Shown here piece by piece: positions 28,827-38,041 of a DNA stretch of 64,000 bases. The stretch comes from Acidovorax radicis N35. Its GTDB lineage: Bacteria; Pseudomonadota; Gammaproteobacteria; Burkholderiales; Burkholderiaceae_C. Position 1 is the first letter of the stretch. Every line of letters begins with the position of its first letter. A program made the position numbers and the translations under genes. The DNA lies in contig NZ_AFBG01000019.1 in the NCBI RefSeq assembly GCF_000204195.1, forward strand, positions 124,001-188,000. The letters are read 5' to 3'. Under the pieces are notes generated by a model that saw only the letters and a list, made by a program, of their open reading frames with translations, did not search any database and was not told the origin of the DNA.

Positions 28827-29315
28827 ATGGCCGCCATTCCGACCACGCTGCAGATCCGCCTGGACGACCTGAGCGACCCGCGCATCGAAGCCTTCATGCA
28901 GGAGCACCTGCAGGATATGTATGCGGTGTCGCCTCCCGAAAGCGTGCACGCGCTGGACATGGACCAGCTGCGCCAGCCCGATATCGCCTTCTGGTCGGCC
29001 TGGCTGCCGGGGGCGGATGGCGACATGCTGGTTGGCACAGGCGCGCTCAAGCGGCTGGATGCAGGCCATGCCGAACTCAAGTCCATGCGCACCAGCGCCC
29101 GCCACCGGGGGCAAGGCATCGCACGCCAGGTGCTGGACCACCTGCTGCAGGAAGCCCGCGCACGCGGCTTCACCCGCGTGAGCCTGGAGACGGGGCCCCA
29201 ACCTTTCTTTGAACCCGCGCGCCAGCTGTACTTTCAGCATGACTTTGTCGAATGCGGGCCCTTTGCCGACTACGGCCCGGACCCTTACAGCTTCTTCATG
29301 ACCCGCCCGATGTGA
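28827..29315 (+). CDS. GNAT family N-acetyltransferase within the urease operon
   Basis: The 162-residue protein has one acetyltransferase fold with the acetyl-CoA loop RTSARHRGQGIARQVLDHLL near residue 92 (R/Q-x-x-G-x-A) and a C-terminal FFEPARQLYFQHDFVECGPF. It follows ureC by 7 bp and precedes ureE, so it is co-transcribed with urease. Similar acetyltransferases lie in urease operons of related genera. Its substrate is not known. Confidence 0.88.
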   Translation: MAAIPTTLQIRLDDLSDPRIEAFMQEHLQDMYAVSPPESVHALDMDQLRQPDIAFWSAWLPGADGDMLVGTGALKRLDAGHAELKSMRTSARHRGQGIARQVLDHLLQEARARGFTRVSLETGPQPFFEPARQLYFQHDFVECGPFADYGPDPYSFFMTRPM

Positions 29316-29380
29316 GCAGCCTTCCCGCGCGCCGCCCCACCAGGGCCACAATGCGCGTTTTGCCGACCTAGAAGACCTCC

Positions 29381-30118
29381 ATGCTCCAAGCCTCCAAACT
29401 CCTCCCCCAGGGCCAAGGCCTGGCCCCCGTGCTGCTCAAACGCGCCACCACCGTCGAACTGGACTGGGACGTGCGCCAGAAAAGCCGCTTTGCCGCCACC
29501 GACTCCGCCGGGCGCGAACTCGGCATCTTCCTGCCGCGCGGCACGCTGGTGCGCGGCGGCGATGTGCTGGTGGCCGAAGACGGCTCGATGGTCCGCGTCA
29601 TCGCCGCGCCGCAGCCCGTGCTGGTCATCACGCACTGCACGCAGCACGGCACCCCCTTCGACCTGACCCGCGCCGCCTACCACCTGGGCAACCGGCACGT
29701 GCCCATCGAGCTGCAACCTGACCACCTCAAGATCGAACCCGACCACGTGCTGGCCGACATGCTGCGTGCCATGCACCTCATCGTGAAGGCGCAGGACCTG
29801 CCCTTCGAGCCCGAGGGCGGCGCCTACGCTGCGGGCCACAGCGGCGGACACCATCACGATGGCGAGCATGGACATGAAGGCCATGGTCACGATCACGACC
29901 ATGCACATGGGCACGACCACGACCACGGACACAGCCACGCACAGGCAGCGTCGCCATCCCCGGCACACGATCACGGCCACAGTCATGACCACAACCATCA
30001 GGCCGATCCATCGCAGCCCGCAGCACCCGCCCGCGGCCGCACCGTGGCCATCCCGGTGGTGGCCCAGGCCCAGGGCCATGTGCGCGGCCCGCACTGTAAC
30101 CACGGCCACGACCACTGA
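29381..30118 (+). CDS. ureE: Urease accessory protein UreE with long His-rich tail
   Basis: The 245-residue protein has a UreE peptide-binding domain (DVRQKSRFAATDSAGRELGIFLPRG near residue 30) and the nickel-binding middle domain with AYHLGNRHVPIEL near residue 103. From about residue 152 the tail is very rich in His, with some 26 His mixed with Asp, Gly and Glu, then a second His pair group at the end (GPHCNHGHDH). The tail should bind several nickel ions for storage or delivery to UreG. The core is normal; the tail is at the long end for the family. Confidence 0.95.
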   Translation: MLQASKLLPQGQGLAPVLLKRATTVELDWDVRQKSRFAATDSAGRELGIFLPRGTLVRGGDVLVAEDGSMVRVIAAPQPVLVITHCTQHGTPFDLTRAAYHLGNRHVPIELQPDHLKIEPDHVLADMLRAMHLIVKAQDLPFEPEGGAYAAGHSGGHHHDGEHGHEGHGHDHDHAHGHDHDHGHSHAQAASPSPAHDHGHSHDHNHQADPSQPAAPARGRTVAIPVVAQAQGHVRGPHCNHGHDH

Positions 30119-30248
30119 CCATGGCCACCGTTTGCATCTGCACCTGCACCTTCCCCACCGTTCGGGCTGAGCCCGCCGAAGCCAGGGCACCGCACGCCGC
30201 GCGCCCTGCGCCCACACCTGCCCGAACGGACTTCTGAGCCCCCTGCCC

Positions 30249-30968
30249 GTGCGCCCCGACCGCCCCGCCCCCCTGCCCGCCGCCAGCCTGCTGCAGCTCA
30301 TCTGGCTTGCCTCGCCCGCCCTTCCGGTGGGCGGCTTCTCGTATTCCGAGGGCCTGGAAAGCGCCATTGAAAACGCCGGTATCGACAGCGAAGCCGCCGT
30401 CGGCGAATGGCTGCTGGACCAGCTGCACATCACCCAGGCCCGCGGTGACATGGCCCTGATCGCCAAGGCGGTGGGCGCCTGGCGGCGTGGCGACGGCGGC
30501 GACCTGGCCCATGTGCGCGAGCTCAACGACTGGGTGCTGCACACCCGCGAGACGAGCGAGCTGCGCCTGCAGACCGAGCAGATGGGCCGCTCCATGGCCG
30601 ACTGGCTGCGTAACCAGCACCAGGGCGATGACCACGTCATGCCCGCCGTGCAGTATCTGGCGGCTCTGCCCCCCACCTACCCCGTGGCCTTTGCACTGGC
30701 TGCATCGTTCACCCAAGCGCCCGTGCGCAACGTGCTGCTGGCCTATGCCTTCGGCTGGGCCGAGAACATGGTGCAGGCCGCGCTCAAATCCATGCAGCTG
30801 GGCCAAAGCGCCGGCCAGCGCATCCTGGCCCGCCTGGCCGACGCCATCCCTGCCGCCGCAGACCACGCCATCGGCCTGATGGACAGCGAACGCCAGGCTT
30901 TTTCACCCATGCTCGCCATCCTGAGCGCCCAGCACGAAGTGCAATATTCAAGACTTTTCCGCTCCTAG
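30249..30968 (+). CDS. ureF: Urease accessory protein UreF
   Basis: The 239-residue helical protein has the UreF pattern [24 protein letters not shown] near residue 15 and a C-terminal [21 protein letters not shown]. It acts with UreG (and UreD/H) in loading nickel into apo-urease. The start is a GTG at 30249. Its last codons and stop lie in the left end of a family-A repeat, so the repeat has supplied the stop region. Confidence 0.93.
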   Translation: MRPDRPAPLPAASLLQLIWLASPALPVGGFSYSEGLESAIENAGIDSEAAVGEWLLDQLHITQARGDMALIAKAVGAWRRGDGGDLAHVRELNDWVLHTRETSELRLQTEQMGRSMADWLRNQHQGDDHVMPAVQYLAALPPTYPVAFALAASFTQAPVRNVLLAYAFGWAENMVQAALKSMQLGQSAGQRILARLADAIPAAADHAIGLMDSERQAFSPMLAILSAQHEVQYSRLFRS

Positions 30969-31006
30969 CGCCTTCTCCACCTGCGCTAGCAGCTATTGAT
31001 TTGATA
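30944..31006. repeat. Palindromic intergenic repeat family A, copy 6
   Basis: Spans the end of ureF and the gap before ureG: ATTCAAGACTTTTCCGCTCC, TAGCGCC, TTCTCCACCTGCGCTAGCAG, CTATTGATTTGATAG. Confidence 0.65.
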
Positions 31007-31018
31007 GTGAACAACGCC

Positions 31019-31696
31019 ATGACCAACACACTGCACCACATCGCCAATCGCACTAAAAACCTGCCCCCCTTGCGCGTCGGCATCGGCGGCCCCGTGGGCT
31101 CCGGCAAGACCACCCTGCTGGAGATGCTCTGCAAGGCCATGCGCGACGACTACGACCTGATCGCCATCACCAACGACATCTACACCAAGGAAGACCAGCG
31201 CCTGCTCACAGTGAGCGGCGCCCTGCCCGCCGAGCGCATCCTGGGTGTGGAGACCGGCGGCTGCCCCCACACCGCCATCCGTGAAGACTGCTCCATCAAC
31301 CTCGAAGCCATCGACCGCATGCTGGGCGAATTCCCCAACGCCGACATCGTGTTCGTCGAAAGCGGCGGCGACAACCTGGCCGCCACCTTCAGTCCCGAAC
31401 TCAGCGACCTGACCATCTACGTCATCGACGTCGCCGCCGGCGAGAAAATCCCCCGCAAGGGCGGCCCCGGCATCACCAAAAGCGACCTGTTCATCATCAA
31501 CAAGACCGACCTGGCCCCCCACGTGGGCGCCAACCTGGATGTGATGCACGCCGACACCACCCGCATGCGCACCAACGCCCAGGGCCTCAAGCCGTTCGTC
31601 ATGACCAACCTCAAGACCCTGGCAGGCGTGGCCGACGTGGTCAAGTTCATCGAGACGCGGGGCATGCTGCAAAAATCAGCACCCGCCGTGGGCTAG
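31019..31696 (+). CDS. ureG: Urease accessory GTPase UreG
   Basis: The 225-residue SIMIBI GTPase has the P-loop [13 protein letters not shown] near residue 22, the metal site CPHT (in [11 protein letters not shown]) near residue 81, ESGGDN, and the base-specificity motif [12 protein letters not shown]. It delivers nickel to urease with GTP hydrolysis. The ATG at 31019 is the family start. It closes the urease cluster; a tRNA-Ser gene follows 20 bp later. Confidence 0.97.
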   Translation: MTNTLHHIANRTKNLPPLRVGIGGPVGSGKTTLLEMLCKAMRDDYDLIAITNDIYTKEDQRLLTVSGALPAERILGVETGGCPHTAIREDCSINLEAIDRMLGEFPNADIVFVESGGDNLAATFSPELSDLTIYVIDVAAGEKIPRKGGPGITKSDLFIINKTDLAPHVGANLDVMHADTTRMRTNAQGLKPFVMTNLKTLAGVADVVKFIETRGMLQKSAPAVG

Positions 31697-31716
31697 AATC
31701 CGCAGCTTCCGTGCCC

Positions 31717-31804
31717 GGAGACGTGGGTGAGCGGTTTAAACCAGCAGTCTTGAAAACTGCCGACGGGCAACCGTCCGTGAGTTCGAATCTCACCGTCTCC
31801 GCCA
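31717..31804 (+). tRNA. tRNA-Ser (TGA)
   Basis: 88-nt class II tRNA with acceptor GGAGACG/CGTCTCC, anticodon loop CTTGAAA (anticodon TGA), long variable arm, T loop TTCGAAT and encoded CCA. Confidence 0.95.
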
Positions 31805-31808
31805 AAAC

Positions 31809-31837
31809 GGCACCCCAATACAGGGTGTGCTTTTTTA
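31809..31837 (+). terminator. Intrinsic terminator after tRNA-Ser
   Basis: GGCACCC and GGGTGTGC form a stem with one bulge, followed by six T. Confidence 0.55.
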
Positions 31838-32021
31838 CCCGCCATAGGGTCTGCGCACCGGGAAAATTTCGCTCCGTAAAGGACCGCTGGGAGCACATCC
31901 TGGCAATCCTCTTGCACAACCCAAGCGACTGCGGAGAACGGCCGGCGAGCGCCCTTCTCGTACTACCTGAATTTCTACGACACGCTGCATGAATGCGCGA
32001 TATGGCTCGCTGCCCGCGCAC

Positions 32022-32260
32022 GCGAGCAACTACACAGTGTTCACAAACTTCACGCTGTGTGGCACACCACCGTGCCAAAGGGCGCAGCAGATTCATGCTT
32101 TTTTCAGGCTCTGACACCAACAACTCCTCAGCCAACCCGATCTCGTTGCTTTGGTCTTCTGCGTTGGCAGCCTCATCCGTTCCAACACTTTCCGAATGGG
32201 CGTTGATGGCCATAGCGGCCTTGCTGCGATGTGGGCGGCAGGGCAACTGCGCCGACGGGT
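32022..32260 (+). pseudogene. Fossil of a third IPTL-CTERM protein gene
   Basis: On the plus strand, frame 32022 encodes SNYTVFTNFTLCGTPPCQ, matching the N-terminal region of the two intact paralogues nearby (S-x-Y-x5-F-x4-C/G-x2-x-CQ). A second frame, from about 32170, encodes SSVPTLSEWALMAIAALL, the IPTL sorting motif. The middle of the protein is missing and the two parts are out of frame, so the gene is inactive. It is on the opposite strand to the intact pair. Confidence 0.6.
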
Positions 32261-32430
32261 GTGACAAGGAGCAATTGCGCTGCCCCTGCCCAGACCCCAC
32301 GCAGCGTGCAAGTTCCGCGTTGCGTGGCACAGGCGTCTCCTCGGCGGCCAAGGGCTTGACCGCGCACCTCGCTGGACCAAGCCACACACAAAACCACAGT
32401 CTTTAAGCTGCGGCTTTCTGGTGGAGGTCT

Positions 32431-33120
32431 TTAGAAGCCCTGACGGCGAAGCGCCGTGAAACTCGCCAGGACCAGCAAGCCCGCCATGAGGATCAGGCCC
32501 CACTCTGACAAGGTCGGAATGGATGCGGGGCTTGGTGCAGGGGCTGCAGCCCACGCCACAGCAGCCAACCCAGCCCCTGATGCGGACGTGTCTGGAAAAC
32601 TGGCGGTACAGGCATCGGGCACGCCACTGGGCGCCACTGCCACCGCTCCGCAGCGAATATTGTGCAGGGCCGAACCGATCCCCCCTGCAATCTGTATCCG
32701 GGATACGCGGTCATTGACCACATGCGGGGAAGTCCCGGTCAGCCAGCGCGCAATGAAGATATTGGTGTTCACGACAGCGCCACTCGGATCTGTGGTGACC
32801 AGCACCTGCACTACACGGACTGCAGGGTCGGCGCTGGAATAGGTGTTGATACCGTCGCTGAGGCTGAAGGCGGTGATCAACGGAAAAATGTTTGCGCTGA
32901 TCAATCCCCCAGGCAACGGGCTGGATGTGGTGAATGACCCTGACGGTCCCATCGTCAATGTGAAGTTTTGGCAGGGGCCCGCGCCGCACAGCGAGAAATC
33001 CGATTTGGATGTGTAGGGGCTCGTCGATGTCGCGGAATAGATGGTGGCCTGAGCGTGGGCCCATCCTGCGGCGAGCAGCAGCGCCAAGGCAGCCATCCAG
33101 TGTCTGAAGTGGATTGTCAT
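32431..33120 (-). CDS. IPTL-CTERM sorting domain protein 1
   Basis: The 229-residue protein has a signal peptide (cleavage after WAHA), a beta-rich middle with one Cys pair (LCGAGPCQNFT), and a C-terminal sorting tail: SIPTLSEWGLILMAGLLVLAS plus a basic end (RRQGF). This tripartite tail is the IPTLxxWG-CTERM signal, known to go with the exosortase-family enzyme XrtH, which anchors or processes such proteins at the cell surface. No exosortase gene is in the window. It shares about half of its sequence with the next gene, so they are tandem duplicates. Confidence 0.9.
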   Translation of the reverse strand: MTIHFRHWMAALALLLAAGWAHAQATIYSATSTSPYTSKSDFSLCGAGPCQNFTLTMGPSGSFTTSSPLPGGLISANIFPLITAFSLSDGINTYSSADPAVRVVQVLVTTDPSGAVVNTNIFIARWLTGTSPHVVNDRVSRIQIAGGIGSALHNIRCGAVAVAPSGVPDACTASFPDTSASGAGLAAVAWAAAPAPSPASIPTLSEWGLILMAGLLVLASFTALRRQGF

Positions 33121-33143
33121 AGAGCAATAAGTGGTTGGTTGTC

Positions 33144-33827
33144 TTAGACCCGTCGGCGACGGATAACGGTCAAGCCCATACATCCAGCGAGGACGATGAG
33201 GCTCCACTCCGACAAGGTCGGGATGGAAGTTGGGCCTGGCGCAGCGGCTGCAAACCATGCTGCGGCGGGGCCGTTGGCTTCCGACCGGGATGCATCGGAG
33301 GGAGTCGCAAGGCACGTATCGGCCATACCCACCAGGGAAATACCGACACTCGAACAGCCTGTGTTGTGGGCAGCAAAGGTTGCGCCGCCTCCAAACTGCA
33401 GAACGGAAAGCCGGTCACCCGCGGTATGCGGCGACGTCCCGGTCTGCCAACGCTCCACCGCGATCAGCACCGAGGTGATGGCCCCCCCCGCGTCGGTTGA
33501 CACGTTGAACCTGACCACGCGCACGGCGGCATCTGCGCTGGAGTAGGTATTGAGACCGTCACTGAAACTGAAGGCCGTGACCAAAGGGAAAATATTCGCG
33601 GCGACCAGGCCGCCCGCCAGCGGGCTGGACGTCGTGAAAGAACCCGATGCCGCCATTGCCAGGGTGAAGTTCTGACAGGTGCCCGCACTACACGGTGCGG
33701 TGAAGTTATTCACGCCTGCGTAGGCACTCGGTGGGGTGACCGTATAGACGGTGGCCTGCGCATGGGCCCAGCTTGCGGTGAACAAAACCGCGATAGCTGC
33801 AAGCCAATTTCTCACATTCGACGGCAT
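33144..33827 (-). CDS. IPTL-CTERM sorting domain protein 2
   Basis: The 227-residue paralogue of the gene at 32431 has the same plan: signal peptide ending WAHA, CSAGTCQNFTLAM, SFSDGLNTYSSADAAVRVV, and the tail SIPTLSEWSLIVLAGCMGL with RRRRV at the end. The ATG at 33827 has a strong GAGGGGGG site upstream, better than the internal in-frame start at 33905. It stands 23 bp before paralogue 1, so both are in one transcript. Surface role unknown. Confidence 0.9.
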   Translation of the reverse strand: MPSNVRNWLAAIAVLFTASWAHAQATVYTVTPPSAYAGVNNFTAPCSAGTCQNFTLAMAASGSFTTSSPLAGGLVAANIFPLVTAFSFSDGLNTYSSADAAVRVVRFNVSTDAGGAITSVLIAVERWQTGTSPHTAGDRLSVLQFGGGATFAAHNTGCSSVGISLVGMADTCLATPSDASRSEANGPAAAWFAAAAPGPTSIPTLSEWSLIVLAGCMGLTVIRRRRV

Positions 33828-34299
33828 CAATCCCCCCTCTTTTGTAACGCCGAATAATAAAGGGACACCGGCACAACACAATGCCTCTGTCTGCGACGCG
33901 TGCATGGGATGGGTCGAATCGATACCATCTCGCGCACCTTATTCACCTGGGCTGCGGCGGTTTCCGGTGGGTAGCCGCGGGTACGACAAGGCCAGTTTCT
34001 GCGGCCGACACACCTCGCCACTGTGGGCCAATGTGCATTCCACATGTTTTTGCCAACAGGGTAGGCATCGCCCAAAAAAAAGCCCGCAGAGTGCGGGCTG
34101 AACACTTGCTTGTGCAAGCGGGAGGGATGTCGAAGGGGTATCGACAGCCAGATATTAGGTCGCTCTTTTGCCCCGGTGTGTAGGACATCGCCGATTTTCT
34201 GCGGGACACCCTCAAGGCCGGGATATTCGCCAGAAGGCACGCTCACACGCTGCGCGTGCCCGATGGGGAGAATGGCCACAGCGGAAGTGCATGGGATCG
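33828..34299. other. Gene-less stretch upstream of the IPTL-CTERM pair
   Basis: About 470 bp. It holds the minus-strand terminator at 34074-34099 and presumably the promoter of the IPTL pair. An open minus-strand frame crosses it but reads straight through the terminator hairpin, so I do not call it a gene. Confidence 0.5.
34074..34099 (-). terminator. Strong intrinsic terminator, minus strand
   Basis: Stem AGCCCGCA/TGCGGGCT with a 3-nt loop followed on the minus strand by eight T. It lies 200 bp downstream of the PAS-GGDEF gene at 34300. Confidence 0.85.
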
Positions 34300-36030
34300 T
34301 CACGTGCCGTAAATTCGCACACAGCCCCGCCCGGAGGCTTTTGCAAGGTACATCGCGGAGTCGGCCTTGCGCAGAAGCTCTTCGGCGTCCAGCGCGTCTG
34401 GGGACGACATCACGACGCCCACCGAGGCCCCGATCTGGATGAAATGCGATTCAATCTCCGTCGGCTGGCCGATGGCCTGCACCAGGCGTTCGCCCAGGCG
34501 GTACGCGCTGTCGCGGTCAGAGACGCCGCGCTGCAGCAAGGCAAACTCATCGCCACCCAGCCGCGCCACCACATCGTCTTCGCGCGCAGCCTGCGCAAGC
34601 TGGCTGGCAACCCAGGCCAGCAATTGGTCGCCCACAGCATGCCCGAAGCGGTCATTGATGGGTTTGAAACCGTCGAGGTCCACATACAACACAGCAAAAC
34701 CGCGGCCCTGGCGCCGCACGTCGGCCACGGCTGCCTGGAGTGCTTGCAGGAACGCAGAGCGATTCAACAGCGCGGTGAGCCCGTCATGTTCAGCGACATG
34801 CCGGATTCTTTGCTCGGCCTCCTTGCGTTGTGTCACGTCGGTGAAAGTGCGCAGTGCGCCCCCACCTTTGATGGGCACGGTCTGGACTTCCACAATGCGA
34901 CCGTCGGGCCGGGGTCGGTCATACACATTCAGTTGATCGAGCCCGCCGTTGTGGAGCAGCATCGATTGAACCTCCTGCGAAGCGAGGTCAAACTCGCCGC
35001 GTGCACGCAGAAATGCCAGCACATGCACCAGGGAGGGTTTGGAGGCCATCAACTCCTCGGGCAGCTCCAGCAGTTCCAGCGCCCGGCGATTGCACAGCTC
35101 CACAATGCCCGTGGCGCTGATTCTGGCAACGCCCTGGTCCATGCTCTCCAGCGTGGCCTCCAGCAGGATGGACTTCTCTCGCAATTGCGCCTCGTTGTCG
35201 CGGGCGCTGCGTTCGGCCTGCGCAAGCCGGTGTTGCTGGCGCTTGAACTCGGTGATGTCCACGTGCGCATAAAACACGGTACCGTCCGAGCCCTGCTTGG
35301 CAATCACCCGGCTCCAGCGGTTGTGGGGCAAGGGCACCTCAAACGGCGCTCCGGCAAACCGCATGTGTTCCTGCAGGATGGATAGCCCCCCGTAGAAAGG
35401 CGCCATATCGCCCGGCCCATCGGCAGCCCAGGCTCCACGGTAGATGTCATCAAAGCTGAGCCCGGTCGCAGCAGCGCGGTCGGTGAGGCGATACATCTGC
35501 ATGAATGGCTCGTTGACCCACTGAATGCGGTGGTCCTCGCCACAAATCATCAAACCGTCGGGGATACGGTCAAAAAGCTCGGTACTTTCGATAAAGGGGC
35601 TGCGCAGATAGCCAGGTTCATGGATGTTGGCGTCGCCGGGCTCTTCCGGCTGTGGCAACGCCTCTGCGCGCCAGACTCGCACCCGCCCCACCCCCGCGAT
35701 GGGCAAAGACGATACGTGGACCCGCAAGCCCCGGTGTTCAAAGTTGTAGGGGCGCGTCTGCGCGCGGTGCCGCTCCACGCCAGCCGCAATGTAGCGGTCG
35801 ATATTGGGCAACTCTTGCACGTCCAGCCGTTCGGTGTAGAACCGCCGCAGATTGGCATGGTAGGGCTCGCCTGCGTAAACATGCCCCTCGTGCTCCGGGA
35901 AGAATTTGAAGAATGTACGGTTCCAGGCGAGGGCGTGGTCGCCTTCGTCAAACGCACACAGGGCCACGTCCAGCCCATCCAGGGTGTCACCGAGAGAGCG
36001 GATGAGGCTGAGAATAGGATCGTCGGACAT
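34300..36030 (-). CDS. PAS-domain GGDEF protein (diguanylate cyclase)
   Basis: The 576-residue protein has three PAS-type modules (about 20-130 with AFDEGDHALAWNRTFFKFFPEHEG; 150-270; 290-410 with ESMDQGVARIS), and a GGDEF domain with EHDGLTALLNRSAFL and RLGGDEFALLQRG near residue 505. The GGDEF site is intact. No membrane segment and no EAL domain. The ATG at 36030 (MSDDPILS) begins the first PAS module; the open frame extends further to 36132 without support. Sensory input unknown. Confidence 0.9.
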   Translation of the reverse strand: MSDDPILSLIRSLGDTLDGLDVALCAFDEGDHALAWNRTFFKFFPEHEGHVYAGEPYHANLRRFYTERLDVQELPNIDRYIAAGVERHRAQTRPYNFEHRGLRVHVSSLPIAGVGRVRVWRAEALPQPEEPGDANIHEPGYLRSPFIESTELFDRIPDGLMICGEDHRIQWVNEPFMQMYRLTDRAAATGLSFDDIYRGAWAADGPGDMAPFYGGLSILQEHMRFAGAPFEVPLPHNRWSRVIAKQGSDGTVFYAHVDITEFKRQQHRLAQAERSARDNEAQLREKSILLEATLESMDQGVARISATGIVELCNRRALELLELPEELMASKPSLVHVLAFLRARGEFDLASQEVQSMLLHNGGLDQLNVYDRPRPDGRIVEVQTVPIKGGGALRTFTDVTQRKEAEQRIRHVAEHDGLTALLNRSAFLQALQAAVADVRRQGRGFAVLYVDLDGFKPINDRFGHAVGDQLLAWVASQLAQAAREDDVVARLGGDEFALLQRGVSDRDSAYRLGERLVQAIGQPTEIESHFIQIGASVGVVMSSPDALDAEELLRKADSAMYLAKASGRGCVRIYGT

Positions 36031-36260
36031 GGCGTATCGGGGCTGCACAAAACGGTTGCCAAAAAGCCCGTGTGCCACACCGGCCTCCTGTGTTCTGGCC
36101 GCTCCCGTGCGGGCAGACCATCGCTGCCCCATTGTGCAGAGCAGGCCTTACGGCAAACCATCGCCATGCGTCTGCCACGCAAGGCGTGTGGCTAGCTGTT
36201 GCGGACGGCCAACATTGCCTTGACCGCAATCAAGCCAGGGACAGCCAAAGGAAGGGCCCC

Positions 36261-36295
36261 CAACCACCAACCACCAACCACCAACCACCAACCAC
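36261..36295. repeat. Heptanucleotide tandem repeat
   Basis: Five perfect copies of CAACCAC, in the region before the I78 lipoprotein gene. Confidence 0.85.
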
Positions 36296-36365
36296 GTTAC
36301 GGGTGGACACCCGTGCTCTCGGGCCTTCCGGTATGGTGAGGGTCTCGTTTTCAGGAGCCTTGACC

Positions 36366-36695
36366 ATGACGAATATCCCTTTTGCCGCCGCTGGCGGCCT
36401 GGTGGTTGCGGCGTTGCTGACTGGTTGCGCAAACCAGGGGCAGCCCCCTGCACCCTCTGGTGGCCCGGCGGCTGCGCCCTCCGCGCCTGGTGGGCTGTGT
36501 AACGCCCAGCCGGCCCAGTCTGCGGTGGGGCAAAACAGCACGGCGTCGGTGGTGGAATCCGCCCGTGTGCGATCGGGCGCGCAGATGGCCCGCATCCTGC
36601 GCCCCGGCCAGATCATCACCAAGGAGTTCGACGCGCAGCGGCTCAACCTGGAAGTGGATGGCAACGGCCGAATCCTGGCAGTGCGCTGCGGCTGA
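36366..36695 (+). CDS. Peptidase inhibitor I78 family lipoprotein
   Basis: The 109-residue protein has a lipoprotein signal (lipobox LLTGC near residue 19), a Pro/Ala-rich spacer, and one inhibitor I78 domain: QSAVGQ, SARVRSGAQMARILRPGQIITKEF and a tail RLNLEVDGNGRILAVRCG. The family fold is like that of potato inhibitor I, and members inhibit serine peptidases in the periplasm. It is a single gene with the CAACCAC array in its upstream region. Confidence 0.88.
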   Translation: MTNIPFAAAGGLVVAALLTGCANQGQPPAPSGGPAAAPSAPGGLCNAQPAQSAVGQNSTASVVESARVRSGAQMARILRPGQIITKEFDAQRLNLEVDGNGRILAVRCG

Positions 36696-36771
36696 TCCTT
36701 CCAGGCGCTGTGCGGTGTGCGCGGTGCCAGTGGGAGCGGCTAGGGCGCTGCCAGCTCCTGCGCCGCCACAC

Positions 36772-38028
36772 TCAATCCGCCAGGAACAGCTCCTGCAGGT
36801 CATTCAGAAAGTCAAAACCCCGCTCCGTGGGTCGCACGCGCGCCATGTCGCGCTCGATCAGGCCCTTGCGTTCGGCGGCCTCCAGGCCCTTGGCGATAGC
36901 GGTGAGGGGCAGGCCCGTGCGGGCCATGAAGTCCTGCAGCGCAAAGCCGTCACGCAGGCGCAGGGCATTGAGCATGAACTCAAACGGCAGGTCGGCCCGG
37001 CGCACGTCGTCGTCCTGCGCCACGGCGCGGCCGGCCAGGGCGTTGTCCATGTAGCGGCCAGGGTCGCGAAAGCGCACTTGGCGCACCACCCGGTGCGCAA
37101 AACTCAGCTTGCTGTGCGCACCCGCGCCAATGCCCAGGTAGTCGCCAAATTGCCAATAGTTGGTGTTGTGAAAACACTGGTGGCCCGGCTGCGCATAGGC
37201 CGAGATCTCGTAGCGCGCCATTCCGGCCTGCCCCGTCAGGGCAGTGATGCGGTCGAGCATGGCATAGGCCTGGTCGTCCTCGGGGATGGCGGGGGGAAAC
37301 TTGGCGAAGTAGGTGTTGGGCTCGATGGTGAGGTGGTAGATGGAGATGTGTGGTGGTTTGAAGGCCAATGCCGTCACCATGTCCTGCTCCAACTGCTGAG
37401 GCGTCTGGCCCGGCAGGGCGTACATGATGTCGAGGTTATACGTGTCAAACGACGCGGCGGCCTCCTCCACGGCCGCCAAAGCCTGGCTGCGGTCATGCAC
37501 GCGGCCCAGGGCCTTGAGGTGCTGGTCGTTGAAGCTTTGCACCCCCACCGACAGGCGCGTAACGCCCGCAGAGCGGAAGGCGCGAAAGCGATCTTTTTCG
37601 AACGTGCCGGGGTTGGCCTCCAAGGTGATCTCGCAATCAGGCTCCAGACGCAGGCGGGCGCGGATGTCGCCAAGCAGCCGGTCAATCGCCGCCGGTGAGA
37701 ACAGGCTGGGGGTGCCCCCACCGATAAAGATGCTGTGCACTGTGCGGCCCCAAATGAGCGGCAGCGCGGCCTCCAGGTCGGCCATCAGTGCATCGATGTA
37801 GCGCTGTTCGGGAACGCCGTTGCCGCCTGCATCGCCAACGCCCTGGCGGTACTCATGCGAGTTGAAGTCGCAGTACGGGCATTTTTTGAGGCACCAGGGC
37901 AGGTGCACATACAGCGACAGCGGCGGCAGGCTGGGCAGCTGCAGCAGGCCGGGGCGCATGTAGTGCTGGATGTCGCGTGCTGGCGCGGGCTCGATGTCGC
38001 TCTGCGGCGTGATCGGAATGTGGGCCAC
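36772..38028 (-). CDS. hemW: Radical SAM heme chaperone HemW
   Basis: The 418-residue protein has the radical SAM CxxxCxxC site in HLPWCLKKCPYCDFNSH near residue 47, GGGTPSLFSP, and the HemW C-terminal domain. It lacks the extra features of the true oxygen-independent coproporphyrinogen oxidase HemN, as expected for HemW, which inserts heme into proteins. It follows rdgB by 13 bp, and both may be in one transcript with rph. Confidence 0.93.
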   Translation of the reverse strand: MAHIPITPQSDIEPAPARDIQHYMRPGLLQLPSLPPLSLYVHLPWCLKKCPYCDFNSHEYRQGVGDAGGNGVPEQRYIDALMADLEAALPLIWGRTVHSIFIGGGTPSLFSPAAIDRLLGDIRARLRLEPDCEITLEANPGTFEKDRFRAFRSAGVTRLSVGVQSFNDQHLKALGRVHDRSQALAAVEEAAASFDTYNLDIMYALPGQTPQQLEQDMVTALAFKPPHISIYHLTIEPNTYFAKFPPAIPEDDQAYAMLDRITALTGQAGMARYEISAYAQPGHQCFHNTNYWQFGDYLGIGAGAHSKLSFAHRVVRQVRFRDPGRYMDNALAGRAVAQDDDVRRADLPFEFMLNALRLRDGFALQDFMARTGLPLTAIAKGLEAAERKGLIERDMARVRPTERGFDFLNDLQELFLAD

Positions 38029-38041
38029 CTTCTGTGTCCCT

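Larger units (their letters stand above)
31805..32430. other. Gene-less stretch after tRNA-Ser holding a decayed IPTL-CTERM gene
   Basis: About 625 bp with no intact gene. It contains the tRNA terminator and the plus-strand fossil listed separately; the rest shows no recognisable coding or RNA signal. Confidence 0.6.

Noticed and set aside
33828..34303. Open minus-strand frame of about 158 codons before the IPTL pair
   Set aside because: Part of it looks protein-like, but it reads through a strong terminator hairpin and has no ribosome site.
36772..38028. Oxygen-independent coproporphyrinogen III oxidase (HemN)
   Set aside because: Length, N-terminus and place next to rdgB and rph fit the heme chaperone HemW; true HemN is longer and has a different N-terminal extension.
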